Notes under the pieces: model-generated
The model's input: only the letters and a program-made list of their open reading frames with translations
Databases searched by the model: none
Told to the model about the DNA's origin: nothing
Translations under genes and position numbers: made by a program
In this document: piece by piece, positions 1 to 11,234 of the stretch
How positions within the stretch are numbered: the first letter of the stretch is position 1
Layout: every line of letters starts with the position of its first letter
From: Sphingomonadales bacterium
Lineage (GTDB): Bacteria; Pseudomonadota; Alphaproteobacteria; Sphingomonadales; Sphingomonadaceae
Reading direction: 5' to 3'
Assembly (NCBI GenBank): GCA_017309275.1
Contig: JAFKLT010000066.1
Span: 1-48,895, forward strand
Length of the DNA stretch: 48,895 nucleotides

Positions 1-252
1 TTCTCACGACTGCGCGCGCCCACCACATTGCGTGGTCCAGATCGGGGAACGCACAGCGCACAGCGCACAGCGCACAGGGCTGAACTTTCCTGAACTTTGG
101 AATGGAGTAAACTCCGCTCTCCCCCCTTTCCCACATTATCCGGCGATGCTCCATACGCACCGATGGAACGGAACGCCCCGCACACAGGCCGATTTCGTTC
201 GGGCGATCGTGCATTCGATGCGGCGCGTCTGCCGCTCCAAGCCAAAAAATAA
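1..252. other. Non-coding stretch downstream of katG
   Basis: I see no supported gene here. The open frame running through it on the plus strand has no ribosome binding site, has atypical composition and runs into the antisense of katG. The stretch contains the two short direct repeats listed separately and ends at the katG terminator. A gene to the left of the window may end or start nearby, but none enters it recognisably. Confidence 0.5.
51..77. repeat. Short tandem repeat (GCACAGC x ~3.9)
   Basis: The 7-base unit GCACAGC is repeated three full times with a nearly complete fourth copy. It is followed at 81-100 by a second small direct repeat, TGAACTTTCC TGAACTTTGG. Both lie in a stretch (1-252) in which I see no convincing gene on either strand. 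The repeat could be a slippage-prone microsatellite. No function is visible. Confidence 0.7.
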
Positions 253-288
253 GGCCCGCCCCCGGGCCCATGTCCCCGGGGGCGGGCC
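253..288 (-). terminator. Rho-independent terminator of katG
   Basis: A perfect 14-bp inverted repeat (253-266 with 275-288, GGCCCGCCCCCGGG and its complement) surrounds an 8-base loop. Read on the minus strand, the stem is followed directly by TTATTTTTTGG, a good U-tract, about 60 bases after the katG stop codon. The T-run is only on that side, so it acts on the minus-strand transcript. Confidence 0.9.
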
Positions 289-348
289 GCGACCCGTCGC
301 TGTTCGGTCGGGACCGACGCGCAGCTCTGTCGCGCCGGTCCCGGCTTG

Positions 349-2850
<2,502 letters not shown>

Positions 2851-2881
2851 TATGACGCGGAACGACAGCAGGAGAAGCAAA

Positions 2882-3028
2882 GTGGCTAACAACCCGAACG
2901 ACCAGCAGCGCCAGCGCGACGAGGAACAGCGTCGCAAGCAGCAGCAACAGCAGGGCGGACAGAACCGCCAGCCGGGTAGCGAGGACGATCGCCTTCAGCA
3001 GGATCGCGACCGTAAGCAGCAGAGCTGA
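2882..3028 (+). CDS. Gln/Arg-rich microprotein, hypothetical
   Basis: A 48-residue protein starting at GTG 2882, four bases after an AGGAGAAG ribosome binding site (2870-2877). An in-frame ATG further upstream at 2851 has no such site. The protein is extremely rich in Gln, Arg, Asp and Asn, with a run of five Gln, and has no hydrophobic segment. It should be soluble and probably disordered. A rho-independent terminator follows 20 bases after the stop, which supports a real transcription unit. I do not recognise the family. It could be a stress-related or nucleic-acid-interacting small protein, but nothing here proves that. Confidence 0.6.
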   Translation: MANNPNDQQRQRDEEQRRKQQQQQGGQNRQPGSEDDRLQQDRDRKQQS

Positions 3029-3047
3029 CGATCCCGCTTGAACGAGA

Positions 3048-3074
3048 AAGGGCCGCCCTGTCGGGGCGGCCCTT
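3048..3074. terminator. Terminator between microprotein and TonB receptor
   Basis: A perfect 11-bp stem (3048-3058 with 3064-3074, AAGGGCCGCCC and its complement) has a 5-base loop and is followed by TTCCGTTTTG on the plus strand. The A-rich left flank gives a weaker U-tract on the minus strand. It lies between two convergent genes, so it may terminate both. Confidence 0.85.
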
Positions 3075-3104
3075 TTCCGTTTTGCGATGGTCAGGCGGCG
3101 TTGA

Positions 3105-5639
3105 TCAAAAGCTGAATTTGACCGTTCCGCCCCACGTCTGCGGATCGCCAACCTGCCCGGCGATCAGGCCGGTGTTGCCGGGGGCGACCTGCAACAGATC
3201 GATATAATTCACGTCGAAAGCGTTACGGACCCAACCGAAGATGTCGAAACCCTCGCTCCGGAAACCGATACGGAAGTTGGTCAGGGCATAGCCCTTCACC
3301 TCGGTATAGATCGACGGCGACGCGTTCGAATTCCAGGTCGAACGATAATTGCCGTCGACGCCCAGATAGATCTGCCCTTCCTTGGCCAGCAGCGTGACCG
3401 GCGCATTGGCCTCGGCCCCGTAAGAGAAAGCCCATTTCGACACGCCCGGAAGACGCTGGCCGGAGATGTCGCATTGACGCGGGCTCAGCGCGCCGGGGAC
3501 ACCCGGCTGCGAATAGTCCGGCGTCGCATTGGACGGCTGGAGCGTCCCGCCCGACAGTTCCGGCGGACAGGGTGCGTTGGTGAACTTCTTGTACTTGGCG
3601 TCGGTGTAGGCACCATTGGCGTAAGCGGTGAACCGGTCGCTGGCGACCAGCTTCAGGTCCGCCTCGATGCCCTGGGTCCGCACCTTGTCGGCATTGGCCA
3701 GATAGCCGCGCACCGTCCCGAACTGACCGCCGTTCACGGTCGCCTGGAAATTCTTGATGTCGGTGCGGAAAGCCGACAGGTTGAACGTCGCCCGGCGATC
3801 GAGGAACTGGGTCTTCAGGCCCACTTCGAAATGGTTGATCGATTCGGGCTTCACCGTGCTGGCGTCGTAATTGACGGTGTTGTCGGCGTTGAGCGGTAGA
3901 CCGTTCTGGTTGATGCCCAGCGTCTTGAAGCTCTTGGCATAGGTCGCATAGGCCAGGACATCCCGTGCGACCTTGTAATTCACGTTGAAGTCATAGGTGA
4001 AGTTCCAGGCGCTGTCCGACGGAGCGCTGATCTGCGGCTGGTAAATGCCGCACTGCGCCGCCAGAACCGATCCCGCAGCCGGCGTGGGCGTACAGGAAAT
4101 GACGTTGCCCGCGCCGTTCGTGACGACGCGCTGATAAAAGCCCGACTTCTTGTCATAGTTGACGCGCGCGCCGGGCTGGATGGTCAGGGCGTCGGTCACC
4201 TTCCAGCTGAGCTGGCCGAACAGCGCCGCGCTGGTGCTCTTCAGATACTGCGTGTTGGTGGCGGTGAGGCCGTTCAGCACGCTGGGGTCGTCCGCCAGCG
4301 CGCCGGTCAGGCTCCACTTGCTGGCATCGGCGCCCTGCTGTTCGGTGCCCTGGGTGTCGATCCGCTGCTTGAAACCGAACAGGCCGACGACGAAGTCGAC
4401 CCGGTCGCCTTCGTAATTATAGCGGAATTCCTGGCTGTACTGATCCTGCTGCGAGGGATTCTGCGACTTGGAGACGATCGAAAGACCGGTGAAATCGCGG
4501 TCGTTCTCCGGCTTCCAGTCCCAGAAGCGCCAGGCGGTGATCGAGGTCAGCGTACCCGGGCCGACGTCCCACTTCACCCGCGCCGAAACGCCGCCGATCT
4601 TGTTGCCGGCGTTGAGGCTGGCGTCGAGATCGGTCAGGCGGGCATAGGGATTGGTGCTCGGCACCGCATAGTTGCGGCCAGGATTGGCGGCGTTCACGGC
4701 AGCGACCAGCGCGTCATACTGGCGCGTAAGCGCGCGCTGCGTCCGGCCCACACGAACATAGGTGGTGCCGCAGCATTCCGGATCCTGCTTGCTGTAGTCG
4801 CCCGCCAGCGTGATGCTGAGGTCGTCGTTGGGCTTGAACAGAAGCTGCCCGCGAAGGCCCAGATTGTCCTGCTCGTTGATCCAGCGGTCGCTCGTCACAT
4901 TATACAGCGTGCCGCGGCGACTGGTCGCCGCGATCGCGATGCGCGCGGCGATCGTTTCGGACAGCGGGCCGGAGACCGCCGCCTTTGCCTGGCGATAGTT
5001 GAGGTTGCCGACGCTGACCTCCGCGCGACCCTCGAAATCGAAGGTCGGCTGGTTGGTCGTGATGTTGATCGCGCCGGCCGTGGTGTTCTTGCCGTAAAGC
5101 GTGCCCTGCGGCCCGCGCAGAACCTCGACCTGCTCGACATCGAGGAAGTCGAACGTCGCGGCGGCGACGCGCGAATTATAGACGTCGTCGACATAGATAC
5201 CGACGCCCTGTTCGAAGCCATCGCTGGTGAGGCCGAACGGGACGCCGAGGCCGCGGATATTGACCGAGGTGTTGCGCGGGTTCGACGTATAGACCTGCAG
5301 CGTCGGCGCAAGCTGCTGAAGCTTCACGACGTTGAAGTTGCCCGTCGCCTCGATCGAATCGCCGCGGATGACCGAGATCGCGACCGGCACTTCCTGCGCC
5401 GTCTCCTGACGGCGGCGCGCCGTGACGATGATCACGTCGCCGCGATTTACATCGCCGTCAGCCTGGTCGGCGGCATCAACCGCGCCCGCAGCCGCCACTG
5501 CGACGGCCGCCCCGGCCCCCGCATCTTTCGCAGGCGCTTCCTCTGCGGCAGCCGGCGTGGCGCCGAACGCAAGGAGGAAAGAAAGTGTAAGGGCCGAAGC
5601 CTGCGCACGGCGGCGCACTGAGGGATATTTTGCGGTCAT
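3105..5639 (-). CDS. TonB-dependent outer-membrane receptor
   Basis: Outer-membrane active transporter of 844 residues. The signal peptide is at about 1-32 (ending PAAAEE). Next come a low-complexity Ala/Asp linker, a TonB box (DVIIVTARR) and a plug domain with the IRGLG and VEVLRGPQGTLYGKNTTAGAINI motifs. The C-terminal beta-barrel ends in KFSF. The plug type is that of the large sphingomonad FecA/CirA-like group, and the substrate cannot be read from it. It is downstream of a DUF2292 gene on the same strand with a 101-base gap and is probably co-transcribed. Because DUF2292/YezD proteins often sit near sulfur-assimilation genes, a sulfur compound is one possible substrate (inference). Confidence 0.93.
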   Translation of the reverse strand: MTAKYPSVRRRAQASALTLSFLLAFGATPAAAEEAPAKDAGAGAAVAVAAAGAVDAADQADGDVNRGDVIIVTARRRQETAQEVPVAISVIRGDSIEATGNFNVVKLQQLAPTLQVYTSNPRNTSVNIRGLGVPFGLTSDGFEQGVGIYVDDVYNSRVAAATFDFLDVEQVEVLRGPQGTLYGKNTTAGAINITTNQPTFDFEGRAEVSVGNLNYRQAKAAVSGPLSETIAARIAIAATSRRGTLYNVTSDRWINEQDNLGLRGQLLFKPNDDLSITLAGDYSKQDPECCGTTYVRVGRTQRALTRQYDALVAAVNAANPGRNYAVPSTNPYARLTDLDASLNAGNKIGGVSARVKWDVGPGTLTSITAWRFWDWKPENDRDFTGLSIVSKSQNPSQQDQYSQEFRYNYEGDRVDFVVGLFGFKQRIDTQGTEQQGADASKWSLTGALADDPSVLNGLTATNTQYLKSTSAALFGQLSWKVTDALTIQPGARVNYDKKSGFYQRVVTNGAGNVISCTPTPAAGSVLAAQCGIYQPQISAPSDSAWNFTYDFNVNYKVARDVLAYATYAKSFKTLGINQNGLPLNADNTVNYDASTVKPESINHFEVGLKTQFLDRRATFNLSAFRTDIKNFQATVNGGQFGTVRGYLANADKVRTQGIEADLKLVASDRFTAYANGAYTDAKYKKFTNAPCPPELSGGTLQPSNATPDYSQPGVPGALSPRQCDISGQRLPGVSKWAFSYGAEANAPVTLLAKEGQIYLGVDGNYRSTWNSNASPSIYTEVKGYALTNFRIGFRSEGFDIFGWVRNAFDVNYIDLLQVAPGNTGLIAGQVGDPQTWGGTVKFSF

Positions 5640-5740
5640 GGGACAATTTCCTGTTGCTCAATGGATGCACGAAAATTGCCACATCCGGCTGTCCGGTCTG
5701 CGGCAGTGTGGGGACAATCCCCGCTTGGGAGCTGTTGAAT

Positions 5741-5911
5741 TCAGTTGGGGTAGCGGTGCCGTTCGGTCACATCGACCTGCACCAGCCGTCCTTCGTGGAC
5801 GGTGAGCTGGATCGCGCCGAACTTCAGCTTTTCCAGCGCGTCGAGCACGGTCTGGACAGCACGCGGCGTCGCACCGCTTTCAACCTTCAGCTGTTCTTTC
5901 GGAGTGCTCAT
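5741..5911 (-). CDS. DUF2292 (YezD-type) small protein
   Basis: A 56-residue protein from ATG 5911 to TGA 5741, too short for most gene callers. After a polar N-terminus it has the family core: an alpha-helix (VQTVLDALEKLKFGAIQL), then a beta-strand pair with the typical turn (VHEGRLVQVDVTER). A purine-rich AAAGGCAGG lies before the start. DUF2292 proteins are found in many bacteria near sulfate or sulfonate uptake and sulfur-limitation genes; their biochemical role is unknown. Here it is the first gene of a unit with the TonB receptor. Upstream is a clear inverted repeat at 5959-5978 that may be its operator. Confidence 0.82.
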   Translation of the reverse strand: MSTPKEQLKVESGATPRAVQTVLDALEKLKFGAIQLTVHEGRLVQVDVTERHRYPN

Positions 5912-5958
5912 TGCCTGCCTTTCCCATTTTCGAGTCGGCGCAACCGTATCCTAAGTGT

Positions 5959-5978
5959 TTTAGTAGACAATCACTAAA
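5959..5978. promoter_or_regulatory. Inverted repeat, putative operator of DUF2292/TonB unit
   Basis: TTTAGT-N8-ACTAAA is a perfect 6-bp inverted repeat in an AT-rich island within otherwise GC-rich DNA. It lies about 50-65 bases upstream of the DUF2292 start and about 120 bases upstream of the divergent nitronate monooxygenase start. The position and symmetry fit a dimeric regulator overlapping a promoter. The regulator is unknown; a sulfur-responsive Rrf2 or LysR-type protein is a guess from the DUF2292 context. Confidence 0.45.
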
Positions 5979-6100
5979 TTTGCTTTCTGCGCCCAAAGGT
6001 GAAGTTGATGCGCCGAACGGATTCAGCCCCGCGACCAGCCGATGCTGTCCGTCGCCGAATGGATTGCGCCTGCAGGCCAAGGCTGGCAAAGGCGCATCCA

Positions 6101-7105
6101 ATGAGCAAAATTAACGATCTGATGGCGCGCGGAACCGAGCTTCTCGGGAGCGACCATGCCATATTGTGCGGCGCGATGAGCTGGGTCTCCGAGCGCAACC
6201 TGGTCAGCGCGATCAGCAACGCGGGCGGCTTCGGAGTCATCGCGTGCGGCGCAATGACGCCCGAGCTTCTCGACACTGAGATCGCAGCGACGAAGGCGCT
6301 CGCAACGCGCAATTTCGGCGTCAACCTGATCACGATGCACCCGCAGTTGTTCGACCTGATCGAGGTGTGCGCGAAGCACCAGATCGGCCACGTCGTCCTC
6401 GCTGGCGGCCTGCCACCGAAGGGAAGCCTGGAGGCGATCAAGGCCTCGGGCGCGAAGGTCATCTGCTTTGCCCCGACGTTGGCGCTGGCGAAGAAGCTGG
6501 TTCGGTCGGGCGTGGATGCGCTTGTCATCGAGGGAATGGAGGCCGGCGGCCATATCGGCCCGGTTTCGACGAGCGTACTCGCACAGGAAATCCTGCCGTC
6601 GCTCGCCGAGGAGGTGCCGATCTTCGTTGCCGGCGGCATCGGTCGTGGCGAGGCGATTGCCGGCTATCTGGAGATGGGCGCATCGGGCGTCCAGCTCGGC
6701 ACGCGCTTCGTCTGCGCTACCGAGAGCATCGCGCATCCCAATTTCAAAAAGGCCTTCATCCGCGCCTCCGCCCGCGACGCAGTCGCGAGCGTTCAGATCG
6801 ACCCGCGCCTGCCCGTCATCCCGGTGCGCGCGCTGAAGAACAACAGCACCGAAGCCTTCACCGCAAAGCAGCGCGAAGTCGCAAACCTGCTCGACGAGGG
6901 GTCGGTCGACATGATGGAAGCGCAGCTTCAGATCGAGCATTATTGGGCGGGTGCATTGCGCCGCGCGGTCATCGACGGCGACGTCGACGGCGGTTCGTTA
7001 ATGGCAGGGCAATCTGTCGGTATGGTAACGCAGGAAGATAGTGTTGCCGATATCATCGCAACTTTGGTGCAACAGGCCGAAGCCGCGTTGCGCGCTCGGG
7101 GTTGA
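6101..7105 (+). CDS. Nitronate monooxygenase / 2-nitropropane dioxygenase family
   Basis: FMN-dependent TIM-barrel enzyme of 334 residues. The family oxidises alkyl nitronates to carbonyl compounds and nitrite; relatives include the enoyl-ACP reductase FabK. The conserved EGMEAGGHIG motif places the catalytic His at 151, and AGGIGRGEAI (about 178-187) is the phosphate-binding loop. I place the start at ATG 6101 because homology begins there (SKINDLMARG) and AAAGG lies upstream. The 34 codons before it are in frame but look non-coding. It is divergent from the DUF2292/TonB unit. Its true substrate cannot be fixed, since most family members are detoxifying enzymes of unknown specificity. Confidence 0.9.
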   Translation: MSKINDLMARGTELLGSDHAILCGAMSWVSERNLVSAISNAGGFGVIACGAMTPELLDTEIAATKALATRNFGVNLITMHPQLFDLIEVCAKHQIGHVVLAGGLPPKGSLEAIKASGAKVICFAPTLALAKKLVRSGVDALVIEGMEAGGHIGPVSTSVLAQEILPSLAEEVPIFVAGGIGRGEAIAGYLEMGASGVQLGTRFVCATESIAHPNFKKAFIRASARDAVASVQIDPRLPVIPVRALKNNSTEAFTAKQREVANLLDEGSVDMMEAQLQIEHYWAGALRRAVIDGDVDGGSLMAGQSVGMVTQEDSVADIIATLVQQAEAALRARG

Positions 7106-7137
7106 AACCGCATAATATGGCGGTTGGGGAGAATATC

Positions 7138-7848
7138 ATGAATTTGTCGCGTAAGATCATTGTAGCCGGCCTGCTGGTGAGTGTTGCCGCCTGTGCGCCC
7201 AAGCCGGTCGCCCCGCCGCCGCCGCCTCCCCCGCCGCCGGTCGTCATCGTCATCCCGCCGCGTCCGCTGCCGCCGGGCAACGCGTCGCTGACGCAGATTC
7301 TGCCCGGTCGCGGCATCGACGGCCGCTTCGTGACGGCAAACCGCGACGTCGCCGGCGACCGTGCCTTCTGGCAGCTCAAGATCGGGCTGAACGTCGCCGC
7401 CATCGGCTGCCGCGGCACCGAGGAAGCAACGCTGGTGTCGGCCTATAACAACATCATCAAGGCGCACGCAAAGGCGATCAAGTCGACCGAGAAGACGGTC
7501 ATCACCGATCTTGGCAAGGCGAACAAGACGAACGGAATCAAGGAGCGCGATCGCCTCTCGACCCAGCTGTTCAACTATTTTGCGCAGCCGCCGGCCCAGC
7601 GCGCCTTCTGCGCGCGCGCCAACGAAATCGCGCAGCTCGTGTCTTCGACGCCGACGGCGCAGGTCGTCGCACAGGCGCCGGCGCATCTCGCGACGCTCGA
7701 TCAGCCTTTTGTCGATTTCTACGAAGCCTACGCCAAATATCAGCTCGACGCCGCGGAATGGGACGCCAAATACGCCACGCCGCCGGCGATCACGGCCGCA
7801 CCCGTCGCGACCCCGGCTCAGCCGGCTCCGTCAACCTCCGGCGTCTGA
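7138..7848 (+). CDS. Proline-rich lipoprotein, paralogue of next gene
   Basis: A 236-residue lipoprotein. The start at ATG 7138 follows GGGGAG. The lipobox SVAAC gives lipidation at Cys19, followed by a run of nine prolines that should make a rigid spacer away from the membrane. The remaining globular part shares distinctive blocks with the protein at 8204-8815: NRD..G..AFW.LKI.LNVAAIGCR, a helical region with AYNNII, LST.LFNYFAQPPAQR.FC, and a C-terminal LDQPFVDFYEAYAKYQ segment. Two conserved Cys are in these blocks. I do not recognise a named domain. It is probably periplasmic or outer-membrane-anchored, of unknown function. Confidence 0.85.
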   Translation: MNLSRKIIVAGLLVSVAACAPKPVAPPPPPPPPPVVIVIPPRPLPPGNASLTQILPGRGIDGRFVTANRDVAGDRAFWQLKIGLNVAAIGCRGTEEATLVSAYNNIIKAHAKAIKSTEKTVITDLGKANKTNGIKERDRLSTQLFNYFAQPPAQRAFCARANEIAQLVSSTPTAQVVAQAPAHLATLDQPFVDFYEAYAKYQLDAAEWDAKYATPPAITAAPVATPAQPAPSTSGV

Positions 7849-7868
7849 TATTCCACGACCTGACCAGC

Positions 7869-7895
7869 GCGGCTGTTGCATCGACGCAACGCCGC
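7869..7895 (+). terminator. Hairpin after lipoprotein gene
   Basis: A ten-base-pair stem with a single bulged T (7869-7879 with 7886-7895, loop ATCGAC) starts 20 bases after the stop codon at 7848. There is no run of T after it. It may act as a weak or Rho-assisted terminator, or stabilise the mRNA end. Confidence 0.4.
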
Positions 7896-8203
7896 GCCAG
7901 GTAAGATACGACTATTTCGTTCGGCTCGTCGCATTTCGTCCGGCGCGCTTCATATCCGCATGACGTCATGCCGCCGACAGGGCGGCCAGCCAGTCCAGGC
8001 CGGGCTCGAAAAGCGCAGGCATTCCGGCATTTCCGATCGATGATCGCTACGCCTCCGCATAGTGAGAAAAACGCTGCAGAACGGCCTTAGCATGGCGTTC
8101 ATGGTGAATTTGCGGCAACCTTTCGACTCTCCCCTGCCCCTTATCGTCAGCGTTGCCGGGACCGTCCGGCTTCGCTCGAAAGAGCCTTGGGGGAATTGGG
8201 AAC
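7896..8203. other. Intergenic stretch between the two paralogues
   Basis: About 300 bases follow the hairpin with no supported gene. Short open frames on both strands lack ribosome binding sites and recognisable content. The stretch presumably holds the promoter of the second paralogue, which has its own GGGGGAATTGGGA ribosome-binding region just before 8204. This suggests the two paralogues are transcribed separately. Confidence 0.4.
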
Positions 8204-8815
8204 ATGACCAGATGGATTGGACTCGCCGCGGCGTTCGCGGCGACCCTGGCTGCTGCGCCCGCAGCGGCCCAATATATGCCACAGGAGCCGCAGGCACCCG
8301 GCTATGCCGCACCGAACCTGCGCCTTCCGCCCCGCGACGAGCGCGGCGATTTCGTAACGCCCAATCGTGATTTGACCGGTCACGAGGCGTTCTGGAATCT
8401 GAAGATCGCGCTCAATGTCGCAGCTATCGGTTGCCGCCACGCGGGGTCGTTACAGCTGATCTCCGACTACAACGACATCATCGCACGGCACGGCGGCCTC
8501 ATCCGGACCACAGAGGCGGCCGTGATCGCACGTACCGGCGTCGCGGCGCGCGACAAGCTGTCGACCAGACTGTTCAATTACTTCGCGCAGCCGCCGGCCC
8601 AGCGCGAGTTCTGCCCGGTCGCGGGATCGATCGCGCAGCAGATCGGCGGAATGGATGGCGCCACCATGATGGCAAAGGCCCCGACGATGCTGGCTGATCT
8701 CGATCGACCCTTCGTCAATTTCTATCACGCCTATGCGCGCTATCAGGTCGACCTTGCCGCTTGGCGTAGCGGCCGGAGCGTACAAATGGCGGCTGCAAAT
8801 CCTGAACGAAAATAA
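8204..8815 (+). CDS. Secreted protein, paralogue of upstream lipoprotein
   Basis: A 203-residue exported protein with a classical signal peptide (residues 1-23, ending PAAAQ) and no lipobox. It shares several blocks with the lipoprotein at 7138: FVTPNRDLTGHEAFWNLKI, ALNVAAIGCR, LSTRLFNYFAQPPAQREFC and LDRPFVNFYHAYARYQVDL. The start is ATG 8204 after a GGGGGA-type site; the in-frame ATG earlier at 8153 would spoil the signal peptide. It ends 49 bases before ptsP and could be co-transcribed with it. Domain and function are unknown. The pair looks like a local duplication in which one copy stayed lipidated and the other became soluble. Confidence 0.85.
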   Translation: MTRWIGLAAAFAATLAAAPAAAQYMPQEPQAPGYAAPNLRLPPRDERGDFVTPNRDLTGHEAFWNLKIALNVAAIGCRHAGSLQLISDYNDIIARHGGLIRTTEAAVIARTGVAARDKLSTRLFNYFAQPPAQREFCPVAGSIAQQIGGMDGATMMAKAPTMLADLDRPFVNFYHAYARYQVDLAAWRSGRSVQMAAANPERK

Positions 8816-8864
8816 CGGTGGGGCAATAGCAACAGTGCGAAGCATCTGTTAGCAGGGTGGAGCG

Positions 8865-11168
8865 ATGACCAACGCTCCACCCCCTCCTTCGACCGCCGCC
8901 CAGTCGGCGCGCACGATCCTGACGCGGCTGCACGAAGTGATGGCCGCGCGCACCAATGCGCAGAGCAAGCTCAATCAGGTCGTCGGAATCATTGGCGAAT
9001 GCCTCGATAGCGAGGTCTGCTCGGTCTATCTTCTTCGCGACGGCGCGCTCGAACTTTATGCGACGCGCGGCCTGAAACAGGAGGCGGTGCACGTCACGCG
9101 CCTTGGCCTGGGCGAAGGTCTGGTCGGCACGATCGCCGAACAGATCGAGACGCTGAACCTCGACGAAGCGGCGGCGCATCCCGACTTTTCCTATCGCCCC
9201 GAGACGGGCGAAGAGCTGTTCCACAGCTTCGCAGGCGTACCGATCATCCGCCGCGAGCGGGCTGTCGGCGTACTCTGCGTGCAGCATGCCGACCCGCGGC
9301 GCTATGAAGAGATCGAGATCGAGACGCTGCAAACCGTCGCGATGGTGCTGTCGGAACTGATCGCCAATGCCGATCTCGTAGATACCGCCGCGCGCGCCGA
9401 TGCCGCCGCAGCGGATCAATCGGCACAGCGGCTGACGGGGCAAAAGCTCGTCGACGGCATGGGCGCCGGCGTTGCAGTCTGGCACCAGCCGCGCATTACG
9501 ATCGAACACACCGTCGCCGACGACATCGAGGCCGAGCGGCACCGCGTCTATGCGGCGTTCGACAAGATGCGCGAACAGATCGACCGGATGGCGAGCCAGG
9601 CCGAGTTCGGCGTCGGCGGCGAGCATGAAGAGGTCATCGAAACCTACAAGATGTTCGCGTACGACGAAGGCTGGTCGCGCCGCATCAACGAGGCGATCGA
9701 CAGCGGCCTTACCGCCGAGGCGGCAATCGAGCGCGTTCAGCAGCGTACCCGTATGCGCATGCGCCAGATCGACGATCCGTTGCTGCGTGACCGCATGCAC
9801 GATCTGGAGGATCTGTCGAACCGGCTGATCCGCATCGTGTCGGGCCAGATGGGCACCGCAGCGCAGATGGGCCTGCGGCATGATTCAATCCTGATCGCGC
9901 GCAATCTCGGCCCCGCCGAACTGCTGGAATATGACCGCCGACGCCTGAAGGGTGTGGTCCTGGAAGAGGGGTCACTCACCGCGCACGTCATCATCGTCGC
10001 GCGCGCGATGGGTGTGCCTGTAATCGGGCGCGTCAGCGACGTGCGGACATCAATCCGCGAAGGTGACCTGCTGCTGCTCGACGCGGGCGCGGGAACGGTA
10101 CAGGTCCGGCCGACACCCGCCGTGCAGGAAGCGTTCGACGCCAAGCTCGAAATCTCGCAAAAGCGCCGCGCGAACCTCGCCGCGCTGCGCGATCTTCCCG
10201 CGGTTACCAAGGACGGCGTACCGATCGAGCTGATGATCAACGCGGGACTGCGCGAGGACATTGCGGCGCTCGACTTGACCGGCGCGCGCGGCATTGGCCT
10301 GTTCCGCACCGAGTTCCAGTTTCTCGTATCGGCGACGCTGCCCGCACGCGAACGGCAGCAGCGCCTCTATCGCGACGTGCTGGACGCGGCAGGCGACCGG
10401 CCGGTGATCTTCCGAACCGTGGACATCGGCGGCGACAAGGCGCTGCCCTATATGAACACCGACACCGCGCTGGAGGAAAATCCGGCGATGGGTTGGCGTG
10501 CGCTGCGCCTCGCGCTCGAGCGTGAAGGCCTGCTCAAGGTGCAGGCGCGCGCGCTTATGGAGGCCGCCGCCGGACGGACGCTCAACGTGATGTTCCCGAT
10601 GGTGTCCGAACCCTGGGAATATGAAGCGGCGCGCGACCTGTTCGTCAGCCAGCGGGCGTGGCTCGCCAAGCATAACAAGAAATTGCCCGTCGCGATCCGT
10701 TACGGCGCGATGCTGGAGGTGCCGGGGCTGGTCGAAACGCTCGACCTGATGCTGCCGCACCTCGATTTCTTGTCGATCGGCACCAACGATCTGACGCAGT
10801 TCCTGTTCGCCGCCGATCGTGCCCATCCCAGGCTCGCCGAGCGCTATGACTGGCTGTCGCCGACGGTCATGCGCTATCTGGCGCGTGTCGTGAAGACCGT
10901 GGCGGGATCGAAGGTCGCGCTGGGCGTATGCGGCGAAATGGGTGGCCGACCGCTGGAGGCGATGGCGCTGCTCGGCATCGGCATCGAACGATTGTCGATC
11001 ACCCCCGCGGGCGTCGGCCCGGTCAAGGCCATGATCCGTTCGCTCGATCTCGCGGCCCTGCGCGCCGATATCGGAGCCATATTGTCGCAGCCGACGGCTG
11101 ATCCCCGCGGGCAATATCTCGACTGGGCAAGGAAGCATCAGGTCGATCTGGGCGATATCGAGAATTGA
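8865..11168 (+). CDS. ptsP: PtsP, enzyme I of the nitrogen phosphotransferase system
   Basis: First phosphotransferase of the nitrogen-related PTS: it takes phosphate from phosphoenolpyruvate and passes it to NPr. The 767 residues show a GAF sensor domain (about 20-170), the enzyme I N-terminal helical domain (about 180-340), a swivelling domain with the phospho-His at about 374 (GSLTAHVIIVARAMG), and a C-terminal PEP-binding barrel. The barrel carries GLFRTEFQF, NDLTQFLFAADR and the catalytic Cys in VALGVCGEMGG. The N-terminal GAF domain separates it from the sugar-PTS enzyme I. The GAF domain of such enzymes is known in other bacteria to sense glutamine. NPr and EIIANtr are not in this window. 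Confidence 0.97.
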   Translation: MTNAPPPPSTAAQSARTILTRLHEVMAARTNAQSKLNQVVGIIGECLDSEVCSVYLLRDGALELYATRGLKQEAVHVTRLGLGEGLVGTIAEQIETLNLDEAAAHPDFSYRPETGEELFHSFAGVPIIRRERAVGVLCVQHADPRRYEEIEIETLQTVAMVLSELIANADLVDTAARADAAAADQSAQRLTGQKLVDGMGAGVAVWHQPRITIEHTVADDIEAERHRVYAAFDKMREQIDRMASQAEFGVGGEHEEVIETYKMFAYDEGWSRRINEAIDSGLTAEAAIERVQQRTRMRMRQIDDPLLRDRMHDLEDLSNRLIRIVSGQMGTAAQMGLRHDSILIARNLGPAELLEYDRRRLKGVVLEEGSLTAHVIIVARAMGVPVIGRVSDVRTSIREGDLLLLDAGAGTVQVRPTPAVQEAFDAKLEISQKRRANLAALRDLPAVTKDGVPIELMINAGLREDIAALDLTGARGIGLFRTEFQFLVSATLPARERQQRLYRDVLDAAGDRPVIFRTVDIGGDKALPYMNTDTALEENPAMGWRALRLALEREGLLKVQARALMEAAAGRTLNVMFPMVSEPWEYEAARDLFVSQRAWLAKHNKKLPVAIRYGAMLEVPGLVETLDLMLPHLDFLSIGTNDLTQFLFAADRAHPRLAERYDWLSPTVMRYLARVVKTVAGSKVALGVCGEMGGRPLEAMALLGIGIERLSITPAGVGPVKAMIRSLDLAALRADIGAILSQPTADPRGQYLDWARKHQVDLGDIEN

Positions 11169-11234
11169 CCTCCCGAGTAATTGCTTCTCGGCAAATGTTT
11201 ATGATATGTTCTCCACTCGCAAGATGAGGAGAGA

